A stretch of 52,498 nt of DNA, taken from positions 1 to 52,498 of the IMG/VR virus record IMGVR_UViG_3300032156_000014. One strand, given 5' to 3'. Shown in pieces: positions 7,813 through 15,705 of the stretch. Position 1 is the first letter of the stretch. Each line of letters starts with the position of its first letter. The notes under the pieces were generated by a model. It made no database searches. It was given only the letters and a program-made list of their open reading frames with translations, and was not told the DNA's origin. Source of the stretch: a virus. The position numbers were made by a program, and so were the translations under genes.

Positions 7813-7844
7813 CAAATGTATAGTATTGCTATGTAATAAACAAA
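7813..7844 (-). promoter_or_regulatory. Bacteroidota-type promoter for the early/regulatory operon
   Basis: On the plus strand CAAATGTA (7813-7820) is the complement of TACATTTG, a perfect TAnnTTTG -7 box. CAAA (7841-7844) gives TTTG at -33, with 20 bases between. A degenerate copy of the phage palindrome (GTATTGCTATGTAATA, 7823-7838) fills the spacer, two bases from the -7 box. The first ATG is at 7736, giving a leader of about 70 bases. Confidence 0.75.
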
Positions 7845-7971
7845 TATTTTGCATAATATTTTTATACAAAAATCAAATTATTGTCAAACTTACAATAAAT
7901 GCCAGATATACAAAAATATAATTACCTGCAGTCATCTACGATTATCAGGGTTGGGATTCCTTCGGGATCAC
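7845..7971. other. AT-rich spacer without a gene
   Basis: Between the early promoter and the distal terminator lie about 125 AT-rich bases. I see no credible reading frame, only scattered stops and short A/T runs and a small GATTCC/GGATC stem near 7955. It could hold upstream promoter (UP-like) sequence. Confidence 0.4.
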
Positions 7972-8019
7972 AAAAAGGCATTGATAATCAAACATATAAT
8001 GATTTTTAGTGCCTTTTTT
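7972..8019. terminator. Possible bidirectional terminator hairpin
   Basis: AAAAAGGCA (7972-7980) pairs with TGCCTTTTT (8010-8018), so each strand shows a stem ending in a T run. A smaller TTGAT/ATCAA stem sits inside. It lies just beyond the stronger terminator at 8054-8087, so the late transcript would meet two in tandem. Confidence 0.5.
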
Positions 8020-8053
8020 GGCCTATATCTGGACGGCAGGAGCGAAAACTCGC

Positions 8054-8087
8054 AAAAAAATCCCCGGAACATTGCGGACCGGGGATC
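8054..8087 (-). terminator. Intrinsic terminator of the late operon
   Basis: On the minus strand ATCCCCGG pairs with CCGGGGAT around an 11-base loop and is followed directly by seven T. It lies about 45 bases after the stop of the GIY-YIG gene, the last gene of the tail-lysis block, and separates the late operon from the early promoter at 7813. Confidence 0.88.
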
Positions 8088-8133
8088 GATAACCCAAAAC
8101 TAACCAAACCTATGACAAATCAGCAAAAGCTAC

Positions 8134-8637
8134 TTAATAGTGTTTATGTTTTAATATTTTAAATCCATTAAGGTCAATCGTTCCATAATTAATTTTATAC
8201 ATGATTGTAGATAATTTTGAATAGCTAAATCCTATGTAGATAGATAATTCCCTTAAAGTATTAAAGACAATATTATCAACTGTGTAATCATATTTTATTA
8301 TATTATGATTCTTCTTCGATACATATTTTATGTTATTCTTCACTTCTTTGTGCTCTAAATAATGAGGATCTATTTTTATTCTTTCGAGAACTTCATGTAT
8401 CTTCTCAATGGCATATTCAGGAGAACAGTTATACCATTCATATCCATTATTTTTAATGAAATTATCAAAATAAACCTCTATGCTATAGTAATATTTCGTC
8501 TCTATAGAGAAATCTATCTTGAATTCTCTTAACGGACAATGGGTTTGATAATCATCAAGTCTGTTTTTTAGATCATTTGTTCTTCCGATCTTAACCCAAC
8601 CAGGAAATTTCGGGTGTGTTATTATATAAATATACAT
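8134..8637 (-). CDS. GIY-YIG endonuclease (T5orf172/MUG113 type)
   Basis: The N-terminus YIYIITHPKFPGWVKIGRT, then the Arg in NRLDDYQ, gives the GIY-YIG core of the T5orf172-like group (residues about 2-85). The C-terminal 50 residues (LRELSIYIGFSYSKLSTIM) resemble a NUMOD-type DNA-binding repeat. It is very AT-rich compared with the lysis genes before it and sits alone at the end of the operon, so it is probably a free-standing mobile nuclease gene. Confidence 0.82.
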   Translation of the reverse strand: MYIYIITHPKFPGWVKIGRTNDLKNRLDDYQTHCPLREFKIDFSIETKYYYSIEVYFDNFIKNNGYEWYNCSPEYAIEKIHEVLERIKIDPHYLEHKEVKNNIKYVSKKNHNIIKYDYTVDNIVFNTLRELSIYIGFSYSKLSTIMYKINYGTIDLNGFKILKHKHY

Positions 8638-8641
8638 AAAT

Positions 8642-9295
8642 TTATTGAAATTTCAATAGCGGTAGCCCTATTTTAAACGATCCAGTTTTAGATATTGGTG
8701 CGTAGCCAAAACCTATCTGTCCCCGCCTGAACGCAAGCAAAGCGGTAATCTCGGCATTCTCCATTTTGTAAAAAGGAAGATCCATGCCGACATACAGATA
8801 TTTGTTGTAATGCACTGAATTATCGACAGAATTATTGGTAATAGTCTGAGGCTTCAGCCATTGATAACTAAGGTCGTACACGAGCGGCTTATTCTGCGAG
8901 ATAGTCGTGTTGAGCTTAATCCTGATGCTGTCTCCGGGAGTGAACTTCTCAGGGTACTGCCAGTAATACCGGTAAGTAGTATAATATCTGGCAAGTATAG
9001 CTGCGGTATCAATGTCTGCAGGAATAGGGACGGGCTCGCCGGGCAGATAGACTATAACCGGATCGGGCTGTGGTTGGTTCTTCAATGAATCGACGATATG
9101 ATTCAGGGAATCAACTACCCGGTGCCAGGCTGTATCATGTATAATAACAGTATTGGTCGTTATCTCAGGACAAAGATGCCGGTGTTTATGATAGTTGCAC
9201 CCGGAAACAAAACATGCGACCATCACAAAGAGTGCAAGTCCTCCGAGAATGAAAGCAATGTTTTTCCGGATCCAGTCAACCACCATTTTTAGCAT
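8642..9295 (-). CDS. Membrane-anchored periplasmic protein, possible spanin
   Basis: The 217-residue protein has an N-terminal membrane segment (IAFILGGLALFVMVACFVSG, about 13-32), a helical stretch (DSLNHIVDSLKN), a Pro-rich linker (QPDPVIVYLPGEPVPIPAD), and a beta-rich C-terminal half. It overlaps the holin-like gene by 20 bases. Bacteroidota phages often carry such a protein after the holin and amidase. Disruption of the outer membrane (spanin role) is inferred from position and topology only. Confidence 0.6.
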   Translation of the reverse strand: MLKMVVDWIRKNIAFILGGLALFVMVACFVSGCNYHKHRHLCPEITTNTVIIHDTAWHRVVDSLNHIVDSLKNQPQPDPVIVYLPGEPVPIPADIDTAAILARYYTTYRYYWQYPEKFTPGDSIRIKLNTTISQNKPLVYDLSYQWLKPQTITNNSVDNSVHYNKYLYVGMDLPFYKMENAEITALLAFRRGQIGFGYAPISKTGSFKIGLPLLKFQ

Positions 9296-9614
9296 TCTTT
9301 CCTTTTTTGAATGTTTTCTGGATCATCTCATAACCAATATGGCCGAACCCCAGCCCGCAGAGAGCAGAGAATATGAGCTTAGAGGGAACAACAAGACCAG
9401 CGGGCAATTTCTCTGTCAGCCACACTGTTATGTTTGTATCTGCATCCATGAGTATTATCATGGCAATCAGATCCAGAAGGAAAGTGAACAGAAGTTCCGG
9501 CCAGTTATCTTTGAACCAGAAGCTTATGCTGAAATTGCTTTTGTCCTTACGCTTCATAAAGCGAAGGTCAAAATAAGCAAGGGTGCCGATAAGAAAAAGT
9601 AACCAGGATTTCAT
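9276..9614 (-). CDS. Holin-like membrane protein (112 residues)
   Basis: I place the start at ATG 9614 (MKSWLLFLIGTLAYFD) because the longer frame to 9677 runs through the upstream small gene. Hydrophobic stretches lie at about 3-15, 38-55 and 68-90 (LLFTFLLDLIAMIILM and a later Gly-rich segment), and the C-terminus is basic (KTFKKGKNAKNGG), as in holins. The amidase and a small membrane protein lie just upstream. Confidence 0.65.
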   Translation of the reverse strand: MKSWLLFLIGTLAYFDLRFMKRKDKSNFSISFWFKDNWPELLFTFLLDLIAMIILMDADTNITVWLTEKLPAGLVVPSKLIFSALCGLGFGHIGYEMIQKTFKKGKNAKNGG

Positions 9615-9616
9615 CT

Positions 9617-9718
9617 TTATATGTTTGAAATTATGTAAATCAAAATTGCGAGCACCAGACAAATCGCAAAGGGCCACCAGGGAAAAACGTCTTTAAAGAA
9701 CTTAATAATCCCTTTCAT
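9617..9718 (-). CDS. Small single-pass membrane protein (33 residues)
   Basis: The frame starts in an ATGA overlap with the amidase stop (ATG 9718) and ends at 9617, two bases before the holin-like gene. MKGIIKFFKDVFPWWPFAIC leads into a membrane segment (FAICLVLAILIYIISNI). Its place between amidase and holin suggests a holin partner or antiholin; this is inferred. Confidence 0.6.
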   Translation of the reverse strand: MKGIIKFFKDVFPWWPFAICLVLAILIYIISNI

Positions 9719-10167
9719 TTTCTGTTTAATACATTCATTTGTAAATAAGTAAGTCCTGCACAATGAGGCTTCTTAGTATCTACGTCAGAATGTTGCATGA
9801 CTTTTATCTCATTAAACTGAGCGCGTAACCGATTAACGAGATGATTTAGCGCCCTTAATTGTGAATCGGTAAATGTTCCGGATAGTCCGATCAGACAGAT
9901 TCCTACTGCATTATTATATCCAAACGCATGGGACCCTTTTTCATCGAGTTCCATATCTGAATCATCATCCAGAGGACGGCCTGTTTCAATATGGCCATCA
10001 AAATAAGAGTTCATCTTATAAGGACCCAACCGCCCATTAAGGATGACATAGTGATAACCTATTGCATCCCACCCCCGGCCTTTAGGATCCGGCTGTGTGT
10101 GCCATTTGCTGATTAATGCAGCATTCCCGAAGGAACTATCGCTACAATGAACAATTACATTAGTCAT
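9715..10167 (-). CDS. N-acetylmuramoyl-L-alanine amidase (endolysin)
   Basis: The 150-residue protein has the amidase_2/PGRP layout: IVHCSDSSFG at the N-terminus (first zinc His), GWDAIGYHYVILNGR (second site), the GYNNAVGICLIG core, and a C-terminal QHSDVDTKKPHCAG with the last zinc ligands. It cleaves the lactyl-amide bond of peptidoglycan. No signal peptide is seen, so it needs the holin to reach the wall. It overlaps its neighbours by 4 bases on both sides. Confidence 0.92.
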   Translation of the reverse strand: MTNVIVHCSDSSFGNAALISKWHTQPDPKGRGWDAIGYHYVILNGRLGPYKMNSYFDGHIETGRPLDDDSDMELDEKGSHAFGYNNAVGICLIGLSGTFTDSQLRALNHLVNRLRAQFNEIKVMQHSDVDTKKPHCAGLTYLQMNVLNRK

Positions 10168-10526
10168 TGATTCTTTTGATTACCAGGACCGCCCCCGCCT
10201 CTTTTTGACAGCGCCGCCCTGTTTAGTATCTCTCGCTGAAACTCTGTTCTTTCCTTAATCGCATCCACATAACGGGGATCATCTTTGGTCGTCTGGGAAA
10301 GAACATTCAGAATATTTATCAGCTTATCATTTGAGCCGACAATCCCTTCCATAACAAAAAGCGGAGTATAGTCATCATTGATTGTCTGAACCCGCTTCTC
10401 AAGATCATTGGCCTTCACCTCAGCCCTTATTGCACCACCGGCCAGGATCATCATGAAGGGAACCATAATTCCCAAAATCCAACGCAAGAAAGAAGCCATT
10501 TTTTTAAGTTCGCTTTCGGGGGCCAT
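10164..10526 (-). CDS. Membrane-anchored coiled-coil protein of the lysis block (120 residues)
   Basis: A hydrophobic segment (WILGIMVPFMMILAGGAI, about 16-33) is followed by a predicted helix and a basic Gly-rich end (SKRGGGGPGNQK). It overlaps the amidase by 4 bases. The layout would fit an inner-membrane spanin-like or holin-like accessory. I do not recognise the family. Confidence 0.6.
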   Translation of the reverse strand: MAPESELKKMASFLRWILGIMVPFMMILAGGAIRAEVKANDLEKRVQTINDDYTPLFVMEGIVGSNDKLINILNVLSQTTKDDPRYVDAIKERTEFQREILNRAALSKRGGGGPGNQKNQ

Positions 10527-10550
10527 GATCTATTGTTTAAAACCAGAACC

Positions 10551-10721
10551 CTACTTTTCCTTATCTGCCGGCTTTTCGAAGATATCAACCCCGACTTCTT
10601 TGATCATCTGGAGCTGTTCCTGTGTTGCCTCTTTCAGCTTTACCCTGTAAGAGCTGTTATTATAAGAGAAGTGAACTTCACTCTCGAGGCATTCCTGTCT
10701 GACTTTAAGTTTCTGTGCCAT
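10551..10721 (-). CDS. Hypothetical protein (56 residues)
   Basis: I choose ATG 10721 (MAQKLKVRQECLESEVHFSY), just after the upstream stop at 10724; an ATG at 10733 inside the upstream gene is possible. The protein is small, beta then helix, with an acidic-basic end (IFEKPADKEK). It follows the 223-residue gene and precedes the lysis block. Function unknown. Confidence 0.6.
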   Translation of the reverse strand: MAQKLKVRQECLESEVHFSYNNSSYRVKLKEATQEQLQMIKEVGVDIFEKPADKEK

Positions 10722-10723
10722 GA

Positions 10724-11395
10724 TTAACTCCATTTACAAATTGTCGATGTTCCTGCAAGTACAGCGGCTGTAAGTGTTGAATCCAGTGGAAGGGCTAGTC
10801 CTGAACATTCATTTGCGAGTGCTACCGGAATTGTGTTTCCTGATGCTTCACCAAGACCCTTACCGGTCTTGCGGTCGGTCTTGTCAAGCCTCAATGGCCG
10901 TTCTCTCACATCTGTTGCATTATGGCCGACTACCCAGCATTTCCCATTGCCGTCAACAATGAGGGCAAAGAAACCACAGGGAGAGCCGTCAATAAGCGCC
11001 TGGAGAAAGGTGTTTGTGGCTTTTGCCGGAGGCATGACGTCAAAACCAACTTCATTGGCTACCTTCCAGTTATTAAGTCCAACCCTTGACCCGACTTCGT
11101 TCCAGTACACGGAATCCTGAATGGCGTCCACGCGCATAAATGGAGTAGTGCCGGTTACTGCTGAAATCTCATCAGATGTGATGGTGAAGGCCGTTGCTAC
11201 GGCTTTATCAGCAATAAAGATCTTCGAAGCTCCCGAAACGTTCTTTGAGCACGTTTGCGTAAAGATAGCGAGCGCAAAAGCGCCGGTTATCCCTGCCGGA
11301 AGAAACAGATCGGGAAAGATAAATGCTAACAGCAAGACTATCCCGATGAGATAACCGCTGTATTTAAGAATTCTTTTCATATTTCCTGATTTCAT
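10724..11395 (-). CDS. Phage protein with two N-terminal membrane segments
   Basis: A 223-residue frame; a second ATG at 11380 (MKRILKYSGYL) may be the true start because the first lies only 9 bases from the palindrome at 11405. Two hydrophobic stretches (LIGIVLLLAFIFPDLFL and ITGAFALAIF) precede a soluble 170-residue domain (FMRVDAIQDSVYWNEVG, GFDVMPPAKATNTF, CWVVGHNATD). The domain looks like a family often seen near tape measures in Bacteroidota phages, but I cannot name a function; tail tube, tail accessory and lysis roles are all possible. Confidence 0.6.
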   Translation of the reverse strand: MKSGNMKRILKYSGYLIGIVLLLAFIFPDLFLPAGITGAFALAIFTQTCSKNVSGASKIFIADKAVATAFTITSDEISAVTGTTPFMRVDAIQDSVYWNEVGSRVGLNNWKVANEVGFDVMPPAKATNTFLQALIDGSPCGFFALIVDGNGKCWVVGHNATDVRERPLRLDKTDRKTGKGLGEASGNTIPVALANECSGLALPLDSTLTAAVLAGTSTICKWS

Positions 11396-11404
11396 TCGTT
11401 ATGT

Positions 11405-11419
11405 GTGTTACTATGACAC
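11405..11419 (-). promoter_or_regulatory. Copy of the phage palindrome upstream of the 223-residue gene
   Basis: GTGTTACTATGACAC (plus strand) is an imperfect 15-bp palindrome with GTGT/ACAC ends, related to the copies at 3982 and 41566. It lies in the 75-base gap between the 78-residue gene (stop at 11471) and the 223-residue gene. No good -7 or -33 box is visible, so if it is a promoter it may need an activator. Confidence 0.6.
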
Positions 11420-11470
11420 ATAAAATTAAACCAGAAAAATGAACGATATTCCTAAATTTCGTAGGTGACC

Positions 11471-11707
11471 TTACAAGACAATCTTTTCAATCAACTTGAC
11501 TGAGACACAATAGTTTTGGGACAACTCATTTCTTAATCTTTGTTTCCCGTTCTGCTGAACTCTTTGCTTATACTCTTCTTTTATCAGCACTTTTCTCATG
11601 ATATCTTCCCGCAGTATGCCTTTCTCAAAAAGCATCTCCGTTATCCTCTCATCGATCCGATAATCTTCTTTGAGTAGTTTGGCTGTCCGGGAACGAATGT
11701 CTATCAT
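11471..11707 (-). CDS. Small protein following the tape measure (78 residues)
   Basis: It starts MIDIRSRTAKLLKEDYRIDE in a 4-base overlap with the tape-measure stop. The first 13 residues are identical to those of the 68-residue protein at 14522-14728, and the rest is clearly related. The fold looks like small helices with a C-terminal segment (NYCVSVKLIEKIV). Its fixed place after both tape-measure copies suggests a tail assembly role. Family not recognised. Confidence 0.75.
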   Translation of the reverse strand: MIDIRSRTAKLLKEDYRIDERITEMLFEKGILREDIMRKVLIKEEYKQRVQQNGKQRLRNELSQNYCVSVKLIEKIVL

Positions 11708-13884
11708 ATCCTTTGTGCTTCGGTTATTATTTGAACCTCTTTTTGAGCAGCATTGACTTTATGAATGTTAAGGCTGACCTCGATCTGATTCATCCGTTCT
11801 CCAATTAGGTCAGCGAATTCCCTCATATTAAAAGCCGCCGAAGGTATTGAGGGGGCAATTTGCCCGACATAACCACCATTAGCATAACCAGGAACCCCTA
11901 TGTTCTTTAGAACTCCGGAACCGCCAAGCATAGCAACCTGCTTTTCGGTGAGAATAGTTTCGGATTTATTTGCAAGGATCAATGTATCATCTTTGCCACC
12001 TGTGTTGACATACATGCCATCCGTTATTCTCCCTCCATATTCATATCCAGTGACTTTTTGTTTTTGTTTATATGCACTATTGATCTCTTTGGCAGACCTT
12101 GCTGTTTCGGCAATTATACCAGCTATTGTAATACCTCCGAGAACTGAATTAAGTGTCACCCAGGGCTGCCCTGCTGTTAATGGCGAAACTGCTATTGCCT
12201 TGGCATTTGCTATACCAACATTAGCCACAACCTGCCCTATGGCCGTAGCCTTCTCTCCAATAAGAGCAGCGTATTGCATCTCCCGGTTTTCTCCTGCAAT
12301 CTGATATAAGATATTGGCAACTCCGGCAGCAATTGAGATCTTTGCATTTGCAATTTCCTGTTCGGCATTAATCTCACTCAATTTAATCTCAATCAATTCC
12401 TGGGATTGTCGCGCTGCAAGTTCTTTGTTTCTCAGATAGTTTTCCCGAGCCTTTTGCATCCCCTCCTCCCATGCCTGGTCAAGTAATTCCTGTTTTTTCT
12501 TTTCAGCTTCAACTTCAGGATATGTTTCTTCACCCGTTGGAGCCATATATTTTACAGACTTTTCGGCAGCACTCATAATATCTTCCAGAGCAGTACCTTC
12601 GTAAACTTCACCCCCTCCTTTCCCGGCCCTGCCTTGCAGCCGGTTTATTTTAAGCTGATTAGAATAATATTGCCTCTGAATACTCTCCCTTTCCCTATAG
12701 AGGCCATTGATGGCTTCTTCATGTACTTCCTGGGTAGCTGTCATCTCAGACATGGCCTCCATGTTGGTTATCTGCCTGTTGACAAACTCTGTTTTCTCCT
12801 CTGCGAGCTGATTAGCGATTATTTCTGCTTCGAGTGAAGCCTTTATCTGTTCTGTAGTTGTCGATGCCTGATCGGTGACAATGACACGCTGTTTCATTAG
12901 CTGGGCTTGCAGGGATTCCCACTCGGTCTCTTTTGCAAGCCTTTCATCATTAAGCCTTTCCTGTTCCTGTAAAAGCAGGTTGTATTTGACTTGCCAATCG
13001 AGCTTGTTCTTTGTGTGTTTACTGGTAAGATCGTATGCACTGACTTGGTTATAAAGCTCCTGCCCTGCTTTCCTTATCTCCTCCCCTCCTGCCTTTAGCC
13101 CATTCAGGAATTCTTTCTGTTCATCATTAAGGTCCTCTTGTAATGAAAGCTGACGCAAAGCATATTCAATCTGCTTCTCTCCTTCAGCTATCTGTCCCAG
13201 GGCTCTCTTCTGAGTGTCTTTCCTGGCCTTCTCGACATCAGTCTCAAAACCGGCTGCCCCATATAGAAGCTTATCTGCAGATTCGAGATATAGTTCCATA
13301 TTCTCATGGGCCTGCTTCCACGCTGTCACCAGGAGACCCACCCCTGCAGTAAACCCTCCCATCATTCCCCCTGTAGTCATAAATGATGTGAAAAGATTAC
13401 CTAACTGTCCGGTAACACCCCCTATTGCTCCCGTAACTGCATCAAACCCAGAAACCAACGAATCTTTATAATTTCCGACGTTGCGGGTATGAACACCGAT
13501 AGCCTCTTCGGATGCTTTAATCTCATCATTGAGCTTATTAACAGCGGGGGCCATTTTCTCACGCACAGCTGCACTGGCATTGGCATATTCCTGTTTGAGT
13601 TTTGAAAGTTCTACCCGCATACGACTTAATGAGTCGGGTGCAGAGTCAATGACTTTCTTTAATTCCCTCTGTCTGGATGTTTGGGTCTCAATCTCTTTAG
13701 TATATGCAGCCAGCTTCAACTTTTCTTCGTTCGAAGCTATATGGCCCGGCTGTGAAGCCTGCTTCATGAGTTCGGCACGTTCCTTCTTTAAAGCCTGTAA
13801 CTGAATCGTGAGTTTCGAAATCTCTGTGGCCTCATTACTGATTCCTTCAATACTGATACTAAATGATAATTCCTTGTCTGCCAT
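11704..13884 (-). CDS. Tape measure protein
   Basis: The 726-residue protein has long N-terminal coiled coils (about 20-125), a Gly/Met-rich hydrophobic region (MTTGGMMGGFTAGVGLLVTA, about 168-187), a second long coiled coil (about 210-510), an Ala-rich membrane-like region (about 525-610), and a Gly-rich C-terminus (YANGGYVGQIAPS). This is the composition of a siphovirus tape measure, which sets tail length and enters the cell envelope. Without one of the usual named domains, the call rests on layout, size and position. Confidence 0.85.
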   Translation of the reverse strand: MADKELSFSISIEGISNEATEISKLTIQLQALKKERAELMKQASQPGHIASNEEKLKLAAYTKEIETQTSRQRELKKVIDSAPDSLSRMRVELSKLKQEYANASAAVREKMAPAVNKLNDEIKASEEAIGVHTRNVGNYKDSLVSGFDAVTGAIGGVTGQLGNLFTSFMTTGGMMGGFTAGVGLLVTAWKQAHENMELYLESADKLLYGAAGFETDVEKARKDTQKRALGQIAEGEKQIEYALRQLSLQEDLNDEQKEFLNGLKAGGEEIRKAGQELYNQVSAYDLTSKHTKNKLDWQVKYNLLLQEQERLNDERLAKETEWESLQAQLMKQRVIVTDQASTTTEQIKASLEAEIIANQLAEEKTEFVNRQITNMEAMSEMTATQEVHEEAINGLYRERESIQRQYYSNQLKINRLQGRAGKGGGEVYEGTALEDIMSAAEKSVKYMAPTGEETYPEVEAEKKKQELLDQAWEEGMQKARENYLRNKELAARQSQELIEIKLSEINAEQEIANAKISIAAGVANILYQIAGENREMQYAALIGEKATAIGQVVANVGIANAKAIAVSPLTAGQPWVTLNSVLGGITIAGIIAETARSAKEINSAYKQKQKVTGYEYGGRITDGMYVNTGGKDDTLILANKSETILTEKQVAMLGGSGVLKNIGVPGYANGGYVGQIAPSIPSAAFNMREFADLIGERMNQIEVSLNIHKVNAAQKEVQIITEAQRI

Positions 13885-13958
13885 AGTGTTTTAATCTTTA
13901 TTCTATATTATCTCAATCTCTTGTCGCTGCGTACCGGCTCCATGTATTTCGGAATTGT

Positions 13959-14196
13959 TCATAGTTTATAAATTAAATGAGTTTTAAATGCACTCAAATA
14001 ATATGAATTAATCCTGCACTTCATAAAAAATGCAAGTTGATCTGATTCCGGTGCATTGGGAGTAAACCAACCGACAGGATTATAGAAATAATCATAATCT
14101 GATTCAGATAATACAACCTCTGTCCATCCAGTACTGGCTCCAACTAAATGACCCGGTTCGTGCTCCGGCTACTCCTATGCCTACACCTATTTCCAT
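13959..14196 (-). pseudogene. Small tail-region gene with a frameshift
   Basis: ATG 14196 follows a strong Shine-Dalgarno (AAAGGAGG) and opens MEIGVGIGVAGARTGSFSW, but this frame stops at 14104. A second frame through the same stretch continues (GASTGWTEVVLSESDYDYF, then NPVGWFTPNAPESDQ) to a stop at 13959. Joined they would give about 78 residues. Either one base has been gained or lost around 14110-14160 or the real product is the 30-residue first frame. Family not recognised. Confidence 0.5.
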
Positions 14197-14285
14197 AATA
14201 AACCTCCTTTATTATCAAGTTGTCGTGTTTTACATAAAGAACAAAGAGGACAAAGCATGCCTCTGTCATATTTAGGCAGAGACAT
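14187..14285 (-). CDS. Cys-rich small protein (32 residues)
   Basis: MSLPKYDRGMLCPLCSLCKT, ATG 14285 to stop 14187, overlaps the following start by 10 bases, so the two are probably translationally coupled. CPLCSLC carries three cysteines in six residues. It is short, but the coupling and composition make it credible. Function unknown. Confidence 0.5.
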   Translation of the reverse strand: MSLPKYDRGMLCPLCSLCKTRQLDNKGGLLWK

Positions 14286-14290
14286 ACCTA

Positions 14291-14334
14291 TCCCTTATCA
14301 GCTGATTACTGATCCCTTATCAGCTGAATACTGA
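14291..14334. repeat. Tandem 22-bp direct repeat
   Basis: TCCCTTATCAGCTGA followed by one variable base and TACTGA occurs twice head to tail (14291-14312 and 14313-14334) with one mismatch. The second copy supplies the stop codon of the 63-residue gene. It looks like a recent slippage duplication. Confidence 0.8.
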
Positions 14335-14511
14335 AATCAGGATACAAACCGCGGCAGTTAATACAGCAAACAGCACGGCTGTATTCACATCAAGATACCG
14401 TACATTCACTCTGCTGTAGGTTTTGATTCCCTTTCCCTTACAGGCTTCAACAGCCTGAAAATAATCGTTTGGTTCTACCCAAACAGCCTGACCTTTTTTT
14501 CTTTTTGCCAT
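14320..14511 (-). CDS. Small membrane protein (63 residues)
   Basis: A basic N-terminus (MAKRKKGQAVWVEPNDYFQA) is followed by one C-terminal membrane segment (AVLFAVLTAAVCILISVFS). The stop lies in the tandem repeat at 14313-14334. It sits between the degenerate tape-measure pair and the working tape measure. Function unknown. Confidence 0.6.
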   Translation of the reverse strand: MAKRKKGQAVWVEPNDYFQAVEACKGKGIKTYSRVNVRYLDVNTAVLFAVLTAAVCILISVFS

Positions 14512-14521
14512 TTCAAAAAAA

Positions 14522-14728
14522 TTAAATTAAACAATAATTATTTATAGAGCATATACTCATCTGCTTTCCTGCTATGTCAACACGTGAATTGTATTCTTCA
14601 ACAATCAAAATCTTCTTGCAATTATGCTCTTCCAACAGCCCCGAATCAAACAACGAAAAAGTAATCTTCTCTTCAATGTCGTAGTTTTTCTTCAAGAGCT
14701 TAGCAGTCCGACTTCTTATGTCAATCAT
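14522..14728 (-). CDS. Paralogue of the small post-tape-measure protein (68 residues)
   Basis: MIDIRSRTAKLLKKNYDIEE shares its first 13 residues and much of residues 14-50 with the protein at 11471-11707, but diverges and ends early. It overlaps the stop of the degenerate tape measure by 4 bases, exactly as its paralogue overlaps the working tape measure. It is the second half of a duplicated two-gene module. Confidence 0.75.
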   Translation of the reverse strand: MIDIRSRTAKLLKKNYDIEEKITFSLFDSGLLEEHNCKKILIVEEYNSRVDIAGKQMSICSINNYCLI

Positions 14729-15086
14729 ATTCTCTGCGTTTCAGTAATCACATTAAGCTCCCTCTGAGCTGAGCCGTACCCCTGTTGGCTGCCTCTTTCA
14801 TGGCAATCAACTTGGCTCTCATTCTCTCAAGACTGTCTTCAGCAGTACCAACGACCTTCTTAAGATTACCTTGTTCTCTCCGGTTCTCTTCAATGGCTTT
14901 GGAATACGCAGCAAGTTTCGTGGCATTCTCTTTTGACAATATGCCTTCCCTTTGTGCAAGTTTCTCCAACTCTCTCTTCTCAGCAGTGAGATTCTTCAAC
15001 TGCACATCAAGCTTAGCAAGTTCCTGCTCTTCAGCAGAAACACCCTTGACATCTATTCGCCATGTTAATACTTTTTCCTCAGCCAT
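14725..15086 (-). pseudogene. Degenerate second tape measure gene (internal deletion and frameshift)
   Basis: The N-terminal about 100 residues (MAEEKVLTWRIDVKGVS... SLERMRAKLIAMKEAA) align with residues 1-105 of the tape measure. In another frame the last bases before 14725 encode SAQRELNVITETQRI, matching the tape-measure end NAAQKEVQIITEAQRI. About 600 codons between are missing and the junction is out of frame, so the open frame now stops at 14748 after 112 residues. It may still express an N-terminal fragment. Confidence 0.82.
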
Positions 15087-15097
15087 TGTAGTAATAT

Positions 15098-15427
15098 TTA
15101 TTTCTCATCCTTCGGCAATTTCACCGTTCCCTCAAGCATCTCAAATGCCTGTCCCATAACGAGTGGCGGGTGAATACGTGCAAGCCCTTTCTTAATAACA
15201 GTAATCTCTTCAGCAGAGAGTTCAACTTCTCCACCTTTTACATCACGAATCTTCTTAAAGATTTCGTACTTCTCCCACTTCTCCTTCTGTTGGTCTTTCT
15301 CATCAGGAACAAGTAAAGCACCATAAATAACATCACGGAGAGTAAGTTTCTTACCTGCTTCATCCATGTTCAGCAAGGATGTCTTGCCGTCTACACCTAT
15401 AAGGTTTACATTAATTTTGACTTTCAT
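15098..15427 (-). CDS. Hypothetical tail-region protein (109 residues)
   Basis: Starts MKVKINVNLIGVDGKTSLLN; a beta N-terminus is followed by charged helices (KDQQKEKWEKYEIFKKIRD) and a segment VELSAEEITVIKKGLA. It precedes the degenerate tape measure by 12 bases. In many siphoviruses small chaperone-like genes precede the tape measure, so an assembly role is possible but unproven. Confidence 0.65.
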   Translation of the reverse strand: MKVKINVNLIGVDGKTSLLNMDEAGKKLTLRDVIYGALLVPDEKDQQKEKWEKYEIFKKIRDVKGGEVELSAEEITVIKKGLARIHPPLVMGQAFEMLEGTVKLPKDEK

Positions 15428-15435
15428 AATTTTAG

Positions 15436-15705
15436 TTATTCTGTTAATACTTCAGGCACATCTGTAATATCTACCTCAACTGCCTGTGCTAAGATAGCTT
15501 TTATAAATTTACGAACGGTAGTCTTTTGCGTTGCTGTCATTTCAGCCATAAGAGCATCAAGGCTAACACTTCTGTTATAACTTTTCTCCGGAGTATGTAT
15601 CATCACAAAAGCAAGTTTTGATTCTATGTTGATAACAATATCTCCGGTTGTGTGTGCAACGGCTGTCTTAGCCGGAATATCCTTTATAAAATCCATGACA
15701 CTCAA
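15436..15705 (-). CDS. Hypothetical tail-region protein (89 residues)
   Basis: MSVMDFIKDIPAKTAVAHTT begins a small alpha/beta protein with a helical segment (LDALMAEMTATQKTTVRKF) and an acidic end (EVDITDVPEVLTE). It overlaps the preceding membrane-protein gene by 4 bases and is followed by the 109-residue gene after 8 bases. No family recognised. Confidence 0.65.
   Translation of the reverse strand: MSVMDFIKDIPAKTAVAHTTGDIVINIESKLAFVMIHTPEKSYNRSVSLDALMAEMTATQKTTVRKFIKAILAQAVEVDITDVPEVLTE

Noticed and set aside
7849-8103. Plus-strand frame in the gap between late terminator and early promoter
   Set aside because: It runs through the terminators and promoter of the other strand and has no family features.
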